In this document: positions 25,486 to 35,504 of the stretch, piece by piece
Layout: each line of letters starts with the position of its first letter
How positions within the stretch are numbered: position 1 is the first letter of the stretch
Origin: an uncultured Alphaproteobacteria bacterium
Lineage (GTDB): Bacteria > Pseudomonadota > Alphaproteobacteria > RUG11792
NCBI GenBank assembly: GCA_947367345.1
Contig: CANBDL010000004.1
Location: forward strand, 1-43,842
Direction: 5' to 3'
Length of the DNA stretch: 43,842 nucleotides
Notes under the pieces: model-generated
Seen by the model: the letters and a program-made list of their open reading frames with translations, nothing else
What the model was told of the DNA's origin: nothing
Database searches by the model: none
Translations under genes and position numbers: made by a program

Positions 25486-27390
25486 TTATTTTGCTATTGT
25501 AGCAATGTTTGCTGTTATTTTGTCTATCATCTTGTGATTTGTTTTTATCTTCGTGTTTTTCTGTATTGCGCTATAGATACTGTTGTTCACATAGCTCTTC
25601 TCTGACTCCTCTATTAAGTTGTAATCGCCAAGATTTGTATTTCTGTTAAATAGGTTTTCTTGTTTTCCATATGGCTCCATCACTATTACGACTATATCAG
25701 AATTGTTGCAAATACCATAAAACGGTATGTAGTCTTCACATGAGTTAATACCGCTATAGTAAGATATGCCAGCATTATTACATATGTCAATGAATTTTTT
25801 TGCTTCAGTATCCGGTTTGTATTGTGTCTTTTTGTCTTCTGAATACATATGTTGATAACATGATATGATATCTTGCTTTGTAGAATATATTATCTCGTAG
25901 TCACCTAGTTCCTTGATTTTTGCAATTGCTTTTTCATTTTGCGAAACAATGTCGGCAAGCAATTTATTTACACTTCCTGATTTGATGGAATGTATTACGT
26001 CTTTTTTAACTTGAGTACGATCTATTTTGTCTGGCATTTTTGCTGGATTTATTTTTGTAACAGCGAAGATACAGCGAGAAAGAGTCGTTTCGTCTTTTGG
26101 TTTTACGCTCACTGTCACATCTTGTTTCGCATTAAATACTTTTTCTGCTATATCATTCGATAATTCGTCTTCGACCTTTATTTTTTTAAGTTCTGAGCGT
26201 ATTGTTGCATCTTCTACGTTAGATATTGTTTTGTACTTTATTTTTAATGTATCTGATATTTCTTTTATTTTTTTTCCAGATGCTATCATGTCGTCAATTT
26301 GTACGGCAAGTGATTGCGTTTCGCTTTCACTGTGTGATGATGCTTTTCCTTCTTGTATTATTGTTTTTATATCTTGTTTTACATCTGATAAAGGAGCAAC
26401 CTTGGAAGTTTTTATTTTTTCGCATACATATATACAGTACTTATTGTTTTCTATGACTATGCTTGATATTTCGCCTTCGCCAAGGGAAAGTATTTCTTGG
26501 TGGAATTTGTTTTGGGTTTTGTTATTTATTGTAATTGTATTTGTTTTAATTGCGAAATTCTTTTCTATCTCAGACATCGTTGTTTTTTTGTGTAGCATTC
26601 TCCATGCGTTGTCGGCATTGTTTTGAGAATTAAAGGTGTATTTCCTAAAAACAGATTCAATGTTTTTTGTGAATGACTGAATATTGTTCTTGTAGTAATC
26701 GTTGATTTCTTTATCTGTGACGCCAGAGTTTGAATTGCCATCAGATTCGTCAACAAACAAAATATCAAGAGTTCTGGTTTCTTTCTGGATATATTTTTCC
26801 GGATGAGCATTGTAGAAGCGATCTATATCTTCTTCTGTAACGCTTTTTTCGTTATATTTGAAATCTTTTAGTCTAATTGTTTTAATATATATCTTTTTTT
26901 TCGACATTAAATCGTTTATTACTGCGTCCTGTATGAATCTAGGCAAGATAGCATGCTGGGCAAATGCAAGAGCGTTATTTTCATAAAAACTTTGTATTTT
27001 GACGTATTCTTTTATGTTAATCATATCTCTTTTTGTTGGTCTTTGGTTGTTTTTTCTTAGTTGATACACGATTTTATTTATCTCGCTTGATCCGGTGTAA
27101 ATTTTATTATTGACAATATGATCTTCAATACTATAATTGGTAATGTACGAATTTATTATATTTTGGATTTCTTGTTCTGGATTTGATTTTTTGTTTCTAA
27201 GTGCGTTCATCGCAGCATCTTCTATTTGAGATCTTGTGATTTTGCGCCTTCCTACTTTTACGACACATTTGTTATATATGCAGCTATTAACGAATTCTAG
27301 AATACCATATGAACAGAAACTTAGAATCACAAAGCAATATATAATTTTTACAGTAAGACTATTGTTTGTGTTTTTAAAAAATTTTAACAT
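25486..27390 (-). CDS. ppiD: PpiD-like membrane-anchored periplasmic chaperone / peptidyl-prolyl isomerase
   Basis: A 634-residue protein. One N-terminal membrane helix (IIYCFVILSFCSYGILEFV) is followed by VVKVGRRKITRSQIEDA, the SurA/PpiD N-terminal chaperone pattern (VAxVNGxxIT). A helical SurA-N-like region and a central segment resembling a parvulin domain (about 245-315, with LSLGEGEISSIVIENNKYCIYVCEKIK) come next. A second PpiD-type periplasmic half follows. PpiD helps fold secreted proteins at the Sec translocon. The architecture and N-terminus support the call. The sequence is lysine- and asparagine-rich and divergent, so isomerase activity is uncertain. Upstream is a TGATAAAAT element; gapA follows. 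Confidence 0.8.
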   Translation of the reverse strand: MLKFFKNTNNSLTVKIIYCFVILSFCSYGILEFVNSCIYNKCVVKVGRRKITRSQIEDAAMNALRNKKSNPEQEIQNIINSYITNYSIEDHIVNNKIYTGSSEINKIVYQLRKNNQRPTKRDMINIKEYVKIQSFYENNALAFAQHAILPRFIQDAVINDLMSKKKIYIKTIRLKDFKYNEKSVTEEDIDRFYNAHPEKYIQKETRTLDILFVDESDGNSNSGVTDKEINDYYKNNIQSFTKNIESVFRKYTFNSQNNADNAWRMLHKKTTMSEIEKNFAIKTNTITINNKTQNKFHQEILSLGEGEISSIVIENNKYCIYVCEKIKTSKVAPLSDVKQDIKTIIQEGKASSHSESETQSLAVQIDDMIASGKKIKEISDTLKIKYKTISNVEDATIRSELKKIKVEDELSNDIAEKVFNAKQDVTVSVKPKDETTLSRCIFAVTKINPAKMPDKIDRTQVKKDVIHSIKSGSVNKLLADIVSQNEKAIAKIKELGDYEIIYSTKQDIISCYQHMYSEDKKTQYKPDTEAKKFIDICNNAGISYYSGINSCEDYIPFYGICNNSDIVVIVMEPYGKQENLFNRNTNLGDYNLIEESEKSYVNNSIYSAIQKNTKIKTNHKMIDKITANIATIAK

Positions 27391-27427
27391 ATTAACATTT
27401 TTTCTGGAAAATGATGAATTCCATATG

Positions 27428-27436
27428 ATTTTATCA
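27428..27436 (-). promoter_or_regulatory. Extended -10 promoter of ppiD-gapA
   Basis: TGATAAAAT on the minus strand, about 38 nt upstream of the ATG, in the divergent gap with ruvB. Confidence 0.4.
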
Positions 27437-27516
27437 CTAATCTTTGTTGCAGCTCAAGGCTATGTAAATTGTTGTATAACGTTAAGATACGTTAAATGAG
27501 ACTGTAGTTTTATTCG

Positions 27517-27525
27517 TGATACAAT
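27517..27525 (+). promoter_or_regulatory. Extended -10 promoter of ruvB
   Basis: TGATACAAT with a predicted leader of about 23 nt and no clear -35. Just upstream, ACGTTAA occurs twice (27479-27485 and 27489-27495), 10 bp apart, on one face of the helix. It may be chance or a protein site. Confidence 0.4.
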
Positions 27526-27554
27526 TGTCATGAATATATTCACATGAAGATAAT

Positions 27555-28523
27555 ATGCATAATCTTATAACACCTGATAGATTGACGGAGGATCAGGATA
27601 ATACTATCAGGCCGAAGCTTTTGAAATATTTTACTGGTCAGAAAGATATATGTCGTAATCTTGAGATATTTATAAGTGCAGCAAAATCGAGGGGAGAGGC
27701 TTTGGACCATATATTGTTGGCTGGGCCTCCAGGGCTTGGCAAGACAACGATGGCTCAGCTTATAGCTCAGGAGATGGGGAGTCAAGCTAAAATCACATCT
27801 GGGCCTATTCTTACAAAAACAGGCGATATAGCGGCGATTTTGACAAATATTGGCAAGCACGACATATTGTTTATTGACGAGATACATCGTATGAATAGGG
27901 CGGTTGAGGAGATGATCTATCCAGCTATGGAGGATTTTAAGATTGATATATTGATCGGAGAGGGCCAAGCTGCAAAATCTCTGAGGCTGGATATACCGCA
28001 TATAACAGTTATAGGGGCTACAACCAGGCTAGGTCTTATGTCTCAACCACTGAGAGAAAGATTTGGGATACAGTTTAGATTTAATTTTTATACAATAGAA
28101 GAGCTTGCAATAATTATAAGTCGTAACGCCAAGATGTTGGGTTTTGGCATAGAATATGATGCTTCTATTGCTATATCAAAGAGATCGAGAGGAACTCCGA
28201 GAGTGGCGTACAGGCTTCTAAGGAGGGTAAGGGATTTTGCATATATGCATGAAGCAAATACTATATCCAAAGAAATAGCAGATGAAGCATTAGATAATCT
28301 AGGTATAAATTCTCTTGGACTAGATAGTGAAGACAAGAAATACATAGAAATAATACGTGATTTATTTAATGGTGGTCCAGTCGGTATTGAGACTATTGCT
28401 GCTGCAATGTGTGAATCATCAAATACAATAGAAGAAATAATAGAGCCATATCTCATACAGATGGGTATTATACAAAAAACTCCGAGAGGGAGGGTTCTTG
28501 CAAATATGATGCATGAGACGTAG
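27555..28523 (+). CDS. ruvB: Holliday junction branch migration helicase RuvB
   Basis: The AAA+ motor of RuvAB. The 322-residue product has the N-terminal IRPKLLKYFTGQ, Walker A AGPPGLGKTTMA, Walker B FIDEIHRMNRAVEEMIYPAMEDF and sensor-1 GATTRLGLMSQPLRERFG. The winged-helix C-terminus is IEPYLIQMGIIQKTPRGR. It is complete and of normal length. RuvA and RuvC normally sit just upstream but are not here, and the gene stands alone opposite ppiD. Confidence 0.97.
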   Translation: MHNLITPDRLTEDQDNTIRPKLLKYFTGQKDICRNLEIFISAAKSRGEALDHILLAGPPGLGKTTMAQLIAQEMGSQAKITSGPILTKTGDIAAILTNIGKHDILFIDEIHRMNRAVEEMIYPAMEDFKIDILIGEGQAAKSLRLDIPHITVIGATTRLGLMSQPLRERFGIQFRFNFYTIEELAIIISRNAKMLGFGIEYDASIAISKRSRGTPRVAYRLLRRVRDFAYMHEANTISKEIADEALDNLGINSLGLDSEDKKYIEIIRDLFNGGPVGIETIAAAMCESSNTIEEIIEPYLIQMGIIQKTPRGRVLANMMHET

Positions 28524-28565
28524 CTTGTGATTTTTTATTGGTATCTTGTTTTTCTGTCGGAAATT

Positions 28566-28594
28566 TTGTTGAAGGCTGTGATTTGTGGTACAAT
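28566..28594 (+). promoter_or_regulatory. Promoter of tRNA-Arg (and probably mrdA)
   Basis: -35 TTGTTG (28566-28571), 17-nt spacer, -10 TACAAT (28589-28594) preceded by TGG. The mature tRNA begins 46 nt downstream. Confidence 0.55.
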
Positions 28595-28640
28595 TCATCT
28601 GTCAGGAAGTTGAGTGTTTTTCAATTCTTGTGAAGCTTTA

Positions 28641-28717
28641 GCGCCCATAGCTCAATTGGATAGAGCGTCAGACTACGGATCTGAAGGTTGAGAGTTCGAA
28701 TCTTTCTGGGCGCACCA
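28641..28717 (+). tRNA. tRNA-Arg (anticodon ACG)
   Basis: A complete 77-nt cloverleaf: GCGCCCA/TGGGCGC acceptor, D arm GCTC/GAGC, and anticodon stem TCAGA/TCTGA with loop CTACGGA (anticodon ACG, read as ICG after deamination). The T arm GAGAG-TTCGAAT-CTTTC follows, and the CCA is encoded. Its A34 is the substrate of TadA, whose gene is at 42.4 kb. Confidence 0.95.
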
Positions 28718-28746
28718 TGTTTTCTTAAATTTTTGTATTACATACT

Positions 28747-30588
28747 GTGTATTCCAGAGACGAACAAAAGGCTTTCCGTAAGCGTGTAGATTTGTTTTTT
28801 TTGATGCAATTAGCTGTTTTGTGTTTGATAGTAGCTAGGTTGTATTATCTCCAGATTGTTAGATCGAGTCATTATAAGATGCTATCTGATCGTAATCGTA
28901 TGGTTATGAAAAACATTGCTCCTGTTCGCAGGGGTGATATTGTTGATACGAATGGAAAAGTAATAGCTGGGAGTAGAAATATTTACAATATTTACGTAGA
29001 CCTATCTCATATACCAAAAGATGGCAGATCTGGGTTTTTGCTCAGTCTTATGGAAAAATATGATATCAACATAGATATACAATCGTACAATAACGAAAAC
29101 TATTACACAATAAGCGAACAGTGTACATGGGAGGAGTTGAGGAAGTATATATGTATATCTAATGTTGTACCAGAGATGTGTATCATACAAAATACGATTA
29201 GGCATTATAAATACGGTTGTGAGTTCGCCCACATAATAGGGTATACGTCTCGAGATTCGGAAGATCAGAGGTGTACAATGCTTCCGAATGCCAGAGTTGG
29301 CGTGAGCGGCTTAGAGAAAGTGTACGATCATCATCTCTTTGGCATGTCTGGGCTTAAAACAATCGAAGTGAATTCATTGAGACAATTTGTTCGTGATATA
29401 GACGTAATAGATGCAGTGGATGGAAAGCAGCTTGAAATAACGATTGATTATAATGTTCAGGTTGAGGCGTACAAATTGTTGTCAAGATATAGGTCTGCTG
29501 CATGCGTAGTTTTAGATGTGGAAACAGGTGCAGTACTGTGCTATATATCGTATCCATCATATGATACAAACATATATATGAAGGCAAAAAACGGAAACGA
29601 AATAGCTAATTTGTACAAGAGAGAGTTCAATCCGGTTTATGACAAAGTGTCGAAGGGATTGTATTCTCCTGGTTCAACATTTAAGATGGTTGTTGCTTTG
29701 GCGGCTCTCAAGTATGGATTAATAGATTTTAGCTCGATATTTAATTGCTCTGGCTGTGTTGTTGTTGGCGATACTCAGTTTAACTGCTGGAATTCTGCTG
29801 GACACAAGGATATGAATTTGTCTCAGGCTATATCTCAATCATGTAATAGTTATTTTTATAATCTTGGGCAGATTCTGAGTGTTGATCAGATTCATAATGT
29901 GGCTTTGGATTTTTGTCTTGGTGATAGCACTGGTATAGATCTTATTGGCGAGAAGAGGGGCTTGATATGCTATTATGACAACAGCGATAGATCTTCGAAA
30001 AAATTCACAAAAGGCGATGTTGTAAATATGGCGATAGGTCAGGGGTATATACTGTGTACGCCTTTGCAGTTGGCCTGTATGACAGCTACAATTGCAAATG
30101 GTAAATATCGCATTAGGCCATATATCAATAAAAGCCTTAAAGAAAGCATGATGACACAAAGAAAAAGGTTAAATTATAGAAGCGAACATATTGACTATAT
30201 TCAAAACGCAATGATGGGGGTAGTGAATGGCCCATATGGTACCGCGAGAAATATAAAGTTAGATCATGATTTTATTATTTCTGGAAAGACGGGGACGGCA
30301 CAAGTTAGGAAAAGAATAAAAAATACTAATGAAATTGTGCCGTACGAGTTTAGAGATCATGCTCTCTTTGTGGGGTTTGCCCCATTGGAGAATCCTAAGT
30401 ATGCAATATGTGTAGTTGTTGAACATGGAGAAAGCGGTGGTAGGGTTGCGGCCCCGCTTGCCAGAGACATTTTGCTGTTGTGCAAAAAATATATAGGATC
30501 CAGTGGTGATGACGAGAAGAAAAGTAAACCTACAAATGAATTAGATAATTGTTCGCAACAAGAAGAGAATGAAGTAGGCAATAATTAA
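28747..30588 (+). CDS. mrdA: Penicillin-binding protein 2 (peptidoglycan transpeptidase)
   Basis: The cross-linking enzyme of cell elongation, partner of RodA. The 613-residue product has an N-terminal membrane helix (LFFLMQLAVLCLIVARLYYLQ), the PBP2 dimerisation domain opening (NRMVMKNIAPVRRGDIVDTNG), and a transpeptidase domain. The catalytic motifs are SxxK at S310-T-F-K313, SCNSYF (SxN) and K514-T-G. The C-terminus is a charged tail. The GTG start at 28747 lies 29 nt after the tRNA-Arg CCA and no Shine-Dalgarno or separate promoter is visible, so it is probably expressed from the tRNA promoter. It shows that the organism makes cross-linked peptidoglycan. Confidence 0.95.
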   Translation: MYSRDEQKAFRKRVDLFFLMQLAVLCLIVARLYYLQIVRSSHYKMLSDRNRMVMKNIAPVRRGDIVDTNGKVIAGSRNIYNIYVDLSHIPKDGRSGFLLSLMEKYDINIDIQSYNNENYYTISEQCTWEELRKYICISNVVPEMCIIQNTIRHYKYGCEFAHIIGYTSRDSEDQRCTMLPNARVGVSGLEKVYDHHLFGMSGLKTIEVNSLRQFVRDIDVIDAVDGKQLEITIDYNVQVEAYKLLSRYRSAACVVLDVETGAVLCYISYPSYDTNIYMKAKNGNEIANLYKREFNPVYDKVSKGLYSPGSTFKMVVALAALKYGLIDFSSIFNCSGCVVVGDTQFNCWNSAGHKDMNLSQAISQSCNSYFYNLGQILSVDQIHNVALDFCLGDSTGIDLIGEKRGLICYYDNSDRSSKKFTKGDVVNMAIGQGYILCTPLQLACMTATIANGKYRIRPYINKSLKESMMTQRKRLNYRSEHIDYIQNAMMGVVNGPYGTARNIKLDHDFIISGKTGTAQVRKRIKNTNEIVPYEFRDHALFVGFAPLENPKYAICVVVEHGESGGRVAAPLARDILLLCKKYIGSSGDDEKKSKPTNELDNCSQQEENEVGNN

Positions 30589-30616
30589 GTAAGTCTACTT
30601 CATTTTGCATGATGTA

Positions 30617-32080
30617 TTATAGTTCGTATGAATTGGACCAAGCAGGGGAAAAGCATGACCTGTCTGATGGGGTTTTTAATATAAACATATGTCTACCTGT
30701 TATATCTACTACAGCTATTCTTGAATAAGCCATAGAGTTTGGAGCATATGTAAATGCTATGTATCTGCCATCAGGAGAGAAGCATGGCTCTTCCACCAAA
30801 TATCCGCTTACCAACTCTTTTTCGTTACGTCCATTTATATCCATTGTACATATATAGAATTGATTATTTTGTTGTTTTGTGAATGCTATTAGATCTCCAT
30901 TTGGCGAAGATACAGGTTGTGAATATTTACCCCGTTTATATGTTAATCTTTTTTCGTTTTTGCCATCTATATCCATTGTGAAGATCTGTTCAATACCATA
31001 TTTATCTGATGTAAATACTATTCCTTTGCCATCTTTTATATAGCAAGGTGATGTATCGATAGCCTTTTTTGTGTTATATCTATGCTTTGTGAGGATACAT
31101 ATTTTTTTGTTAACAAGGTCGTAGCTGTATATTGCGCTTGTTCCATCTGATACCATTGCGAAAACAATGCTATTTCCGTCGTGAGAGAAGCGTGGTGCAT
31201 ATGACATTTGCGGAACCTTCCCGTCAAAATGTTTTGTCAGAGCCTTGGTAATGGAGTCATTAATCGCTATATATGATTTTTTCTTTTTAACATCATATAT
31301 ATGTATGTTGAATACTTTGTCTTTGTCTTTTTTTGCATTTCTGTCAAACGCGACATATGCAATTTTTGTATTGTCTGGCGAATATTTAGGGCTTATAAAT
31401 ATTCCGTTACCGGATGATTTGATTATATAAGAATGGTTCGTGCCACCAAAATCCATCTGGGCAAGCCGTGTATTTGTGTTGGAGTTGATGCCTGTCTCGT
31501 TTTTGCATTTTTCCTTGCGTATTGTCTTATCTGTTGTATCTTCAACATATATGATTTTTGTATCAAAGAGGCCTTTCATATTTGTTATTGTTTCGAATAT
31601 ATGGTTTGATATCTTGTGACCAAGAAGATGTATGTCGTTATGTTTCCCGTTGATAACAAATTCTTGATCGTCATGTACTATATTTGATTTTCCAGATCTC
31701 TTATGCTTAGCATCTTTTATTTTGGCTCGCGCTTCTATTATATTGGAATTTTTGTTGATTTCGATATTGCAGTAGAATTCTATATCTCTCGTTGTACTTT
31801 GGCTGTCTTCATCATGTGTTGTGTATATGTTGAATAGTTTTGTGATCTCCAAATTGTTCACTACAACATGAGATATTGTATTATTTACAGATTCGTCATT
31901 GCCATTAAACTTAATATTTAATTTGTATCTTGAGATCTTGTTTGATCTGATTTCTATCTTGGGAATGTCTTGGTAGACTTTTCCTGATATGTTTAAAAAA
32001 CCAAATGTAAAAGACGATACATATACAGAGAGTAAGAATAACAATTTAGACTTAGCTGAAGAAGTGCTAGTATTTTTCAT
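30617..32080 (-). CDS. tolB: Tol-Pal system protein TolB
   Basis: A periplasmic component linking Pal to TolA during outer-membrane constriction. The 487-residue product has a signal peptide (KSKLLFLLSVYVSSFTFGFLN), the TolB N-terminal domain, and a C-terminal beta-propeller. Successive blades are ISPKYSPDNTKIAYVAF, YAPRFSHDGNSIVFAM, FTSDKYGIEQIFTMDIDGKNEKRLTY, SSPNGDLIAFTK and FSPDGRYIAFTYA. It is slightly longer than usual, mostly in the N-terminal half. The ATG at 32080 has GGGGGA seven bases upstream and overlaps the symporter stop as ATGA, so the two are translationally coupled. Upstream in-frame codons lie inside the symporter gene. tolQRA and pal are not nearby. Confidence 0.93.
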   Translation of the reverse strand: MKNTSTSSAKSKLLFLLSVYVSSFTFGFLNISGKVYQDIPKIEIRSNKISRYKLNIKFNGNDESVNNTISHVVVNNLEITKLFNIYTTHDEDSQSTTRDIEFYCNIEINKNSNIIEARAKIKDAKHKRSGKSNIVHDDQEFVINGKHNDIHLLGHKISNHIFETITNMKGLFDTKIIYVEDTTDKTIRKEKCKNETGINSNTNTRLAQMDFGGTNHSYIIKSSGNGIFISPKYSPDNTKIAYVAFDRNAKKDKDKVFNIHIYDVKKKKSYIAINDSITKALTKHFDGKVPQMSYAPRFSHDGNSIVFAMVSDGTSAIYSYDLVNKKICILTKHRYNTKKAIDTSPCYIKDGKGIVFTSDKYGIEQIFTMDIDGKNEKRLTYKRGKYSQPVSSPNGDLIAFTKQQNNQFYICTMDINGRNEKELVSGYLVEEPCFSPDGRYIAFTYAPNSMAYSRIAVVDITGRHMFILKTPSDRSCFSPAWSNSYEL

Positions 32081-33261
32081 TTTGATTTCCCCCTTTTTAT
32101 AAATGATAATACACTGTTGAAGAATTCGGCGAAGATCCCATGTCCAAAAACATTTGCTGATGTTGCAACGGAATCGAACAACATGTATATTGTAAGAACC
32201 GCTCCGCACATTTCTTTATCAAATCCGAAGACTCCGGCTAGAATTGGTTGGAGTATTATGGCGCTACCCCCAGGTATTCCTGCAGCTGAGAATTTTGCCA
32301 TTACGCCCATTAGAGAGAAGGTTAGGTATTGAGAAATTGACGGTATTTCTTTTCCAAAAGATACCATGAGAGCTAGAGCTATTACAGGCAAAACAAAGCA
32401 ATCTCCCAACAAATGCATGTTTGCGCTTGCTGGTACAACGAATCTACCTATATTTTCGTTTTTGATGTTTTTTTGTACGGCATCTATTGTCGACGGTATT
32501 GCTGCGGCACTAGACATGCTGAAAAAACCAATTGATATACCTGGCAATAGGTTGCGGAACTTCGATATCATTGATCTGATATTAAACCCAGATAAGATAA
32601 ATAGCATGATGAACATGTAGCAATATGTTAGTGTAGATATATAGATCAAGAGCTTACCGTATTCCATTGCGATGGCAGTAAGCGTTTTCTCATGATACAT
32701 CTGGATTATGAACCCTGATATAAGAATAGGCAGGAGTGGCAGGATAATTTTTTTGAGTATGAAGTTTGCGTAGTGGTTGAGTTTTTCTGACAGGGGGCGT
32801 ATATTTTTTTTGCAAACAAGGCAGGCCAATCCTATTGTTATTCCGGCTATTAATGCATACATGTTTGCATTTTTGATCATAAACATGTGCAGAAAATCAG
32901 TACTAAATCCAGGTTGAAGTTTTTCTTGTGCTTGTATTGTTGATATTGTTATAAGATTGTTTTTGAGTATTGGCGCAGTTATAATATACGAAACCCAGAA
33001 GCCGCAAAAGTTTGATATGCAGACAAGCCCTATTAGAAGAAGTATTATTTTTGGTGATTCATTGTCAAAGTTAGCCATACCAAATAGAACAAAAGAAAAG
33101 ATCAACAATGGTAAAACAATTACTATGATGTCTTTAATTGTTAAACTTATGGAATAAATTATTTGTTTCGCAGCCAGGGGTATTAAATCCCCAAACATGT
33201 AGACAAGAATTGCTATCATCAGAATTACGAATGGAAACTTGAATATTTTTTTCAAAAACAT
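32077..33261 (-). CDS. Dicarboxylate/amino acid:cation symporter (SDF/DAACS family)
   Basis: A 394-residue multi-helix transporter. Helical hairpin HP1 is visible as SIGFFSMSSAAAIPSTIDAVQKN and HP2 as AAGIPGGSAIILQPILAGVFG. Helix 7 of classic members has NMDG; here the equivalent is ANMHLLGDCF, a variant that may change cation or substrate binding. It would import glutamate, aspartate or C4-dicarboxylates from a host or medium. The ATG at 33261 is preferred over the GTG three codons upstream. Its TGA overlaps the tolB ATG. No strong promoter was found in the 290-bp gap before clpP. Confidence 0.87.
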   Translation of the reverse strand: MFLKKIFKFPFVILMIAILVYMFGDLIPLAAKQIIYSISLTIKDIIVIVLPLLIFSFVLFGMANFDNESPKIILLLIGLVCISNFCGFWVSYIITAPILKNNLITISTIQAQEKLQPGFSTDFLHMFMIKNANMYALIAGITIGLACLVCKKNIRPLSEKLNHYANFILKKIILPLLPILISGFIIQMYHEKTLTAIAMEYGKLLIYISTLTYCYMFIMLFILSGFNIRSMISKFRNLLPGISIGFFSMSSAAAIPSTIDAVQKNIKNENIGRFVVPASANMHLLGDCFVLPVIALALMVSFGKEIPSISQYLTFSLMGVMAKFSAAGIPGGSAIILQPILAGVFGFDKEMCGAVLTIYMLFDSVATSANVFGHGIFAEFFNSVLSFIKRGKSK

Positions 33262-33454
33262 AATTACCACCAGGAGACCAGTACATGATCAGTATACACA
33301 ATTGTGCTACGTTTGGTCATGATTGTTGCAGCCCTATGTCATGTTGACAAATTTATGTGAGTTATTGTGGAAATATTTTGGATGGATATTGCTAGTACAT
33401 TGTTATTTGTATTTATTTATGTATAACCTGGTCAATTCGGGTCATTGAAATATT

Positions 33455-33484
33455 TTGACGCATTTTGTAACATATAGCTATACA
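33455..33484 (+). promoter_or_regulatory. Possible promoter of clpPX
   Basis: TTGACG (33455-33460), 18-nt spacer, TATACA (33479-33484). The leader would be about 60 nt. The rest of the gap from 33271 holds no recognisable gene. Confidence 0.35.
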
Positions 33485-33550
33485 GATTTTGCGCCTTTGA
33501 TTTTAGAGTCTTTTTATTCAGAATCTTGTAAGGACAAGTGGAGTTGCTTT

Positions 33551-34162
33551 ATGTCAAATTTAGTTCCTGTTGTTGTTGAGCAGACAAATAGCGGTGGAGA
33601 AAGATCTTTTGATATTTACTCTCGTCTTTTGCGCGAGAGGATTATTTTTGTTACAGGGCAGATATATGACGAGATGGCTTCCTTGATTTGTGCTCAGCTG
33701 CTTTTTTTGGAGTCTGAATCGCCTGATAAGCCTATCAACATGTATATTAATTCTCCGGGTGGAGTTGTAACGTCTGCTTTGTCAATACTTGATACAATGA
33801 ATTATATAAAATGTAGTGTTTCGACATTGTGTATAGGCCAGGCTTGCTCTGCCGGATCTCTATTGTTGTGTGCCGGAAGCAAGGGGATGAGATATTCTCT
33901 ACCAAACTCACGTATAATGGTTCATCAGCCTTCTGGTGGAGCAAGTGGGCAAGCGACGGACATTCAAATTCAAGCCCAGGAGATTTTAAAGCTGAGAAAG
34001 AATTTGAATGATATATACGTTAAAAATACGGGGCAGGATCTAAAAACTATTGAAGATGCAATGGAGAGAGACAAGTTTATGTCGGCTCATGAAGCTAAAG
34101 AGTTTGGTCTTATCGATGATGTGATTTACGCTAGAGAATCCGGTGCCCTAAAAATTAACTGA
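33551..34162 (+). CDS. clpP: ATP-dependent Clp protease proteolytic subunit
   Basis: The serine protease barrel of ClpXP. The 203-residue product has the catalytic triad Ser100 (GQACSAGS), His125 ([10 protein letters not shown]) and Asp174 (MERDKFMSA), plus the [15 protein letters not shown] strand. The ATG at 33551 has GGAG seven bases upstream and starts like the family (LVPVVVEQT). In-frame codons from 33455 to 33550 overlap the promoter. clpX follows after 55 bp and greA overlaps clpX, making a protease and stress operon. Confidence 0.96.
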   Translation: MSNLVPVVVEQTNSGGERSFDIYSRLLRERIIFVTGQIYDEMASLICAQLLFLESESPDKPINMYINSPGGVVTSALSILDTMNYIKCSVSTLCIGQACSAGSLLLCAGSKGMRYSLPNSRIMVHQPSGGASGQATDIQIQAQEILKLRKNLNDIYVKNTGQDLKTIEDAMERDKFMSAHEAKEFGLIDDVIYARESGALKIN

Positions 34163-34217
34163 AATTTTAACAATTGTGGCATATTATTGTTACTATAATC
34201 TGTTGGGTTAGATAGCT

Positions 34218-35504
34218 ATGATTTTTAATAAAGATAATTCGTTCAATAATAGAACAGTTTATTGCTCGTTTTGCGGTAAGTCTCAGAATGATGTTAAGAA
34301 ATTGATAGCCGGTTCTGGTGCTTTCATATGTGATGAGTGTATTGCTTTGTGCTCTGACGCTACTGTTCAGTCTAATTGTTCAGGAGACGAAAATAAGCAG
34401 ATATCAGCATGTCAAGATTCAGGGCATGGTATAGATTTTTTAACTCCATCTCAGATAGTAAAAAAACTTGATGAGTATGTTATAGGCCAAGATTATGCTA
34501 AGAAGGTCTTGTCTGTTGCTGTGTATAATCACTACAAGATGATAAATTGCAGATCAGCTAGATACCCTGACGTTGAGATATCTAAATCAAACGTTCTTCT
34601 GATAGGGTCAACTGGATCTGGTAAAACTCTTTTAGCTAAGACGTTGGCTAAAATTATAAACGTACCGTTTGCCATAGCTGACGCTACTTCTCTAACTGAA
34701 GCTGGATACGTTGGTGAGGATGTTGAGACAATCGTACTTAAGTTGCTTCAGGCGGCGGACTATGATATAGAAGCGGCCCAGAAAGGCATAATATACATAG
34801 ATGAAATCGATAAGATTACTAGAAAATCTGAGAGCGCATCTATTACAAGAGATGTATCTGGTGAAGGGGTTCAGCAGGCTCTATTAAAAATAATAGAAGG
34901 AACGGTAGCGTTTGTCTCTCCTCAGAATGGCAGAAAGCATCCGCAACAGGAATTTTTGAAAGTAGATACAACGAATATACTCTTCATATGCGGTGGGGCG
35001 TTCTGCGGTCTTGAGAAAATAATTTCAAACAGAAGCAATGTTTTTGGGATAGGGTTTGGAGCAAATGTAGATAAGGGTTCAGTCAGAAGGACTGGCGATC
35101 TTTTTAAAAATATAGAAGCCAAGGATCTCGTGAAGTATGGTTTGATACCTGAGTTTGTTGGAAGGCTGCCGGTTGTTGCAAGTCTAGATGATCTGGATGA
35201 AAATGCTCTGTTGAGTGTATTAAGTGATCCAAAAAATGCTCTTCTGAAGCAGTATGCAAGCCTACTAGATGTAAATAATGCAGAGCTGATATTTGATGAG
35301 GGGGCGAGAAGAGAGGTTGTTAAGTTAGCTCTCGAAAAAAATACAGGAGCTCGCGGACTAAGATCCATTTTAGAGTCTGTCCTGCTTGACGTTATGTATT
35401 CTGTACCGGATAATTCCGGAGATGTAAAAATTACAATTAACAGAGATGTTGTTTTGGGCAATCAGAAGCCAATCGTTACAATAGAGGGTGCAAAATATGG
35501 ATAA
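34218..35504 (+). CDS. clpX: ATP-dependent Clp protease ATP-binding subunit ClpX
   Basis: The AAA+ unfoldase that feeds ClpP. The 428-residue product has the N-terminal zinc-binding domain (C16, C19, C38, C41), Walker [16 protein letters not shown] and Walker [11 protein letters not shown]. The [16 protein letters not shown]-type segment ([21 protein letters not shown]) and the pore loop region ([17 protein letters not shown]) are present. The C-terminal small domain has [19 protein letters not shown] at 34194-34199 may give some independent transcription. The last 8 bases overlap greA. Confidence 0.98.
   Translation: MIFNKDNSFNNRTVYCSFCGKSQNDVKKLIAGSGAFICDECIALCSDATVQSNCSGDENKQISACQDSGHGIDFLTPSQIVKKLDEYVIGQDYAKKVLSVAVYNHYKMINCRSARYPDVEISKSNVLLIGSTGSGKTLLAKTLAKIINVPFAIADATSLTEAGYVGEDVETIVLKLLQAADYDIEAAQKGIIYIDEIDKITRKSESASITRDVSGEGVQQALLKIIEGTVAFVSPQNGRKHPQQEFLKVDTTNILFICGGAFCGLEKIISNRSNVFGIGFGANVDKGSVRRTGDLFKNIEAKDLVKYGLIPEFVGRLPVVASLDDLDENALLSVLSDPKNALLKQYASLLDVNNAELIFDEGARREVVKLALEKNTGARGLRSILESVLLDVMYSVPDNSGDVKITINRDVVLGNQKPIVTIEGAKYG

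Noticed and set aside
30571-30601. Hairpin GAAGTAG/CTACTTC at the mrdA-tolB convergence
   Set aside because: The 7-bp arms flank a 17-nt loop that includes the mrdA stop, and no real T-run follows on either strand. Too weak to call a terminator.
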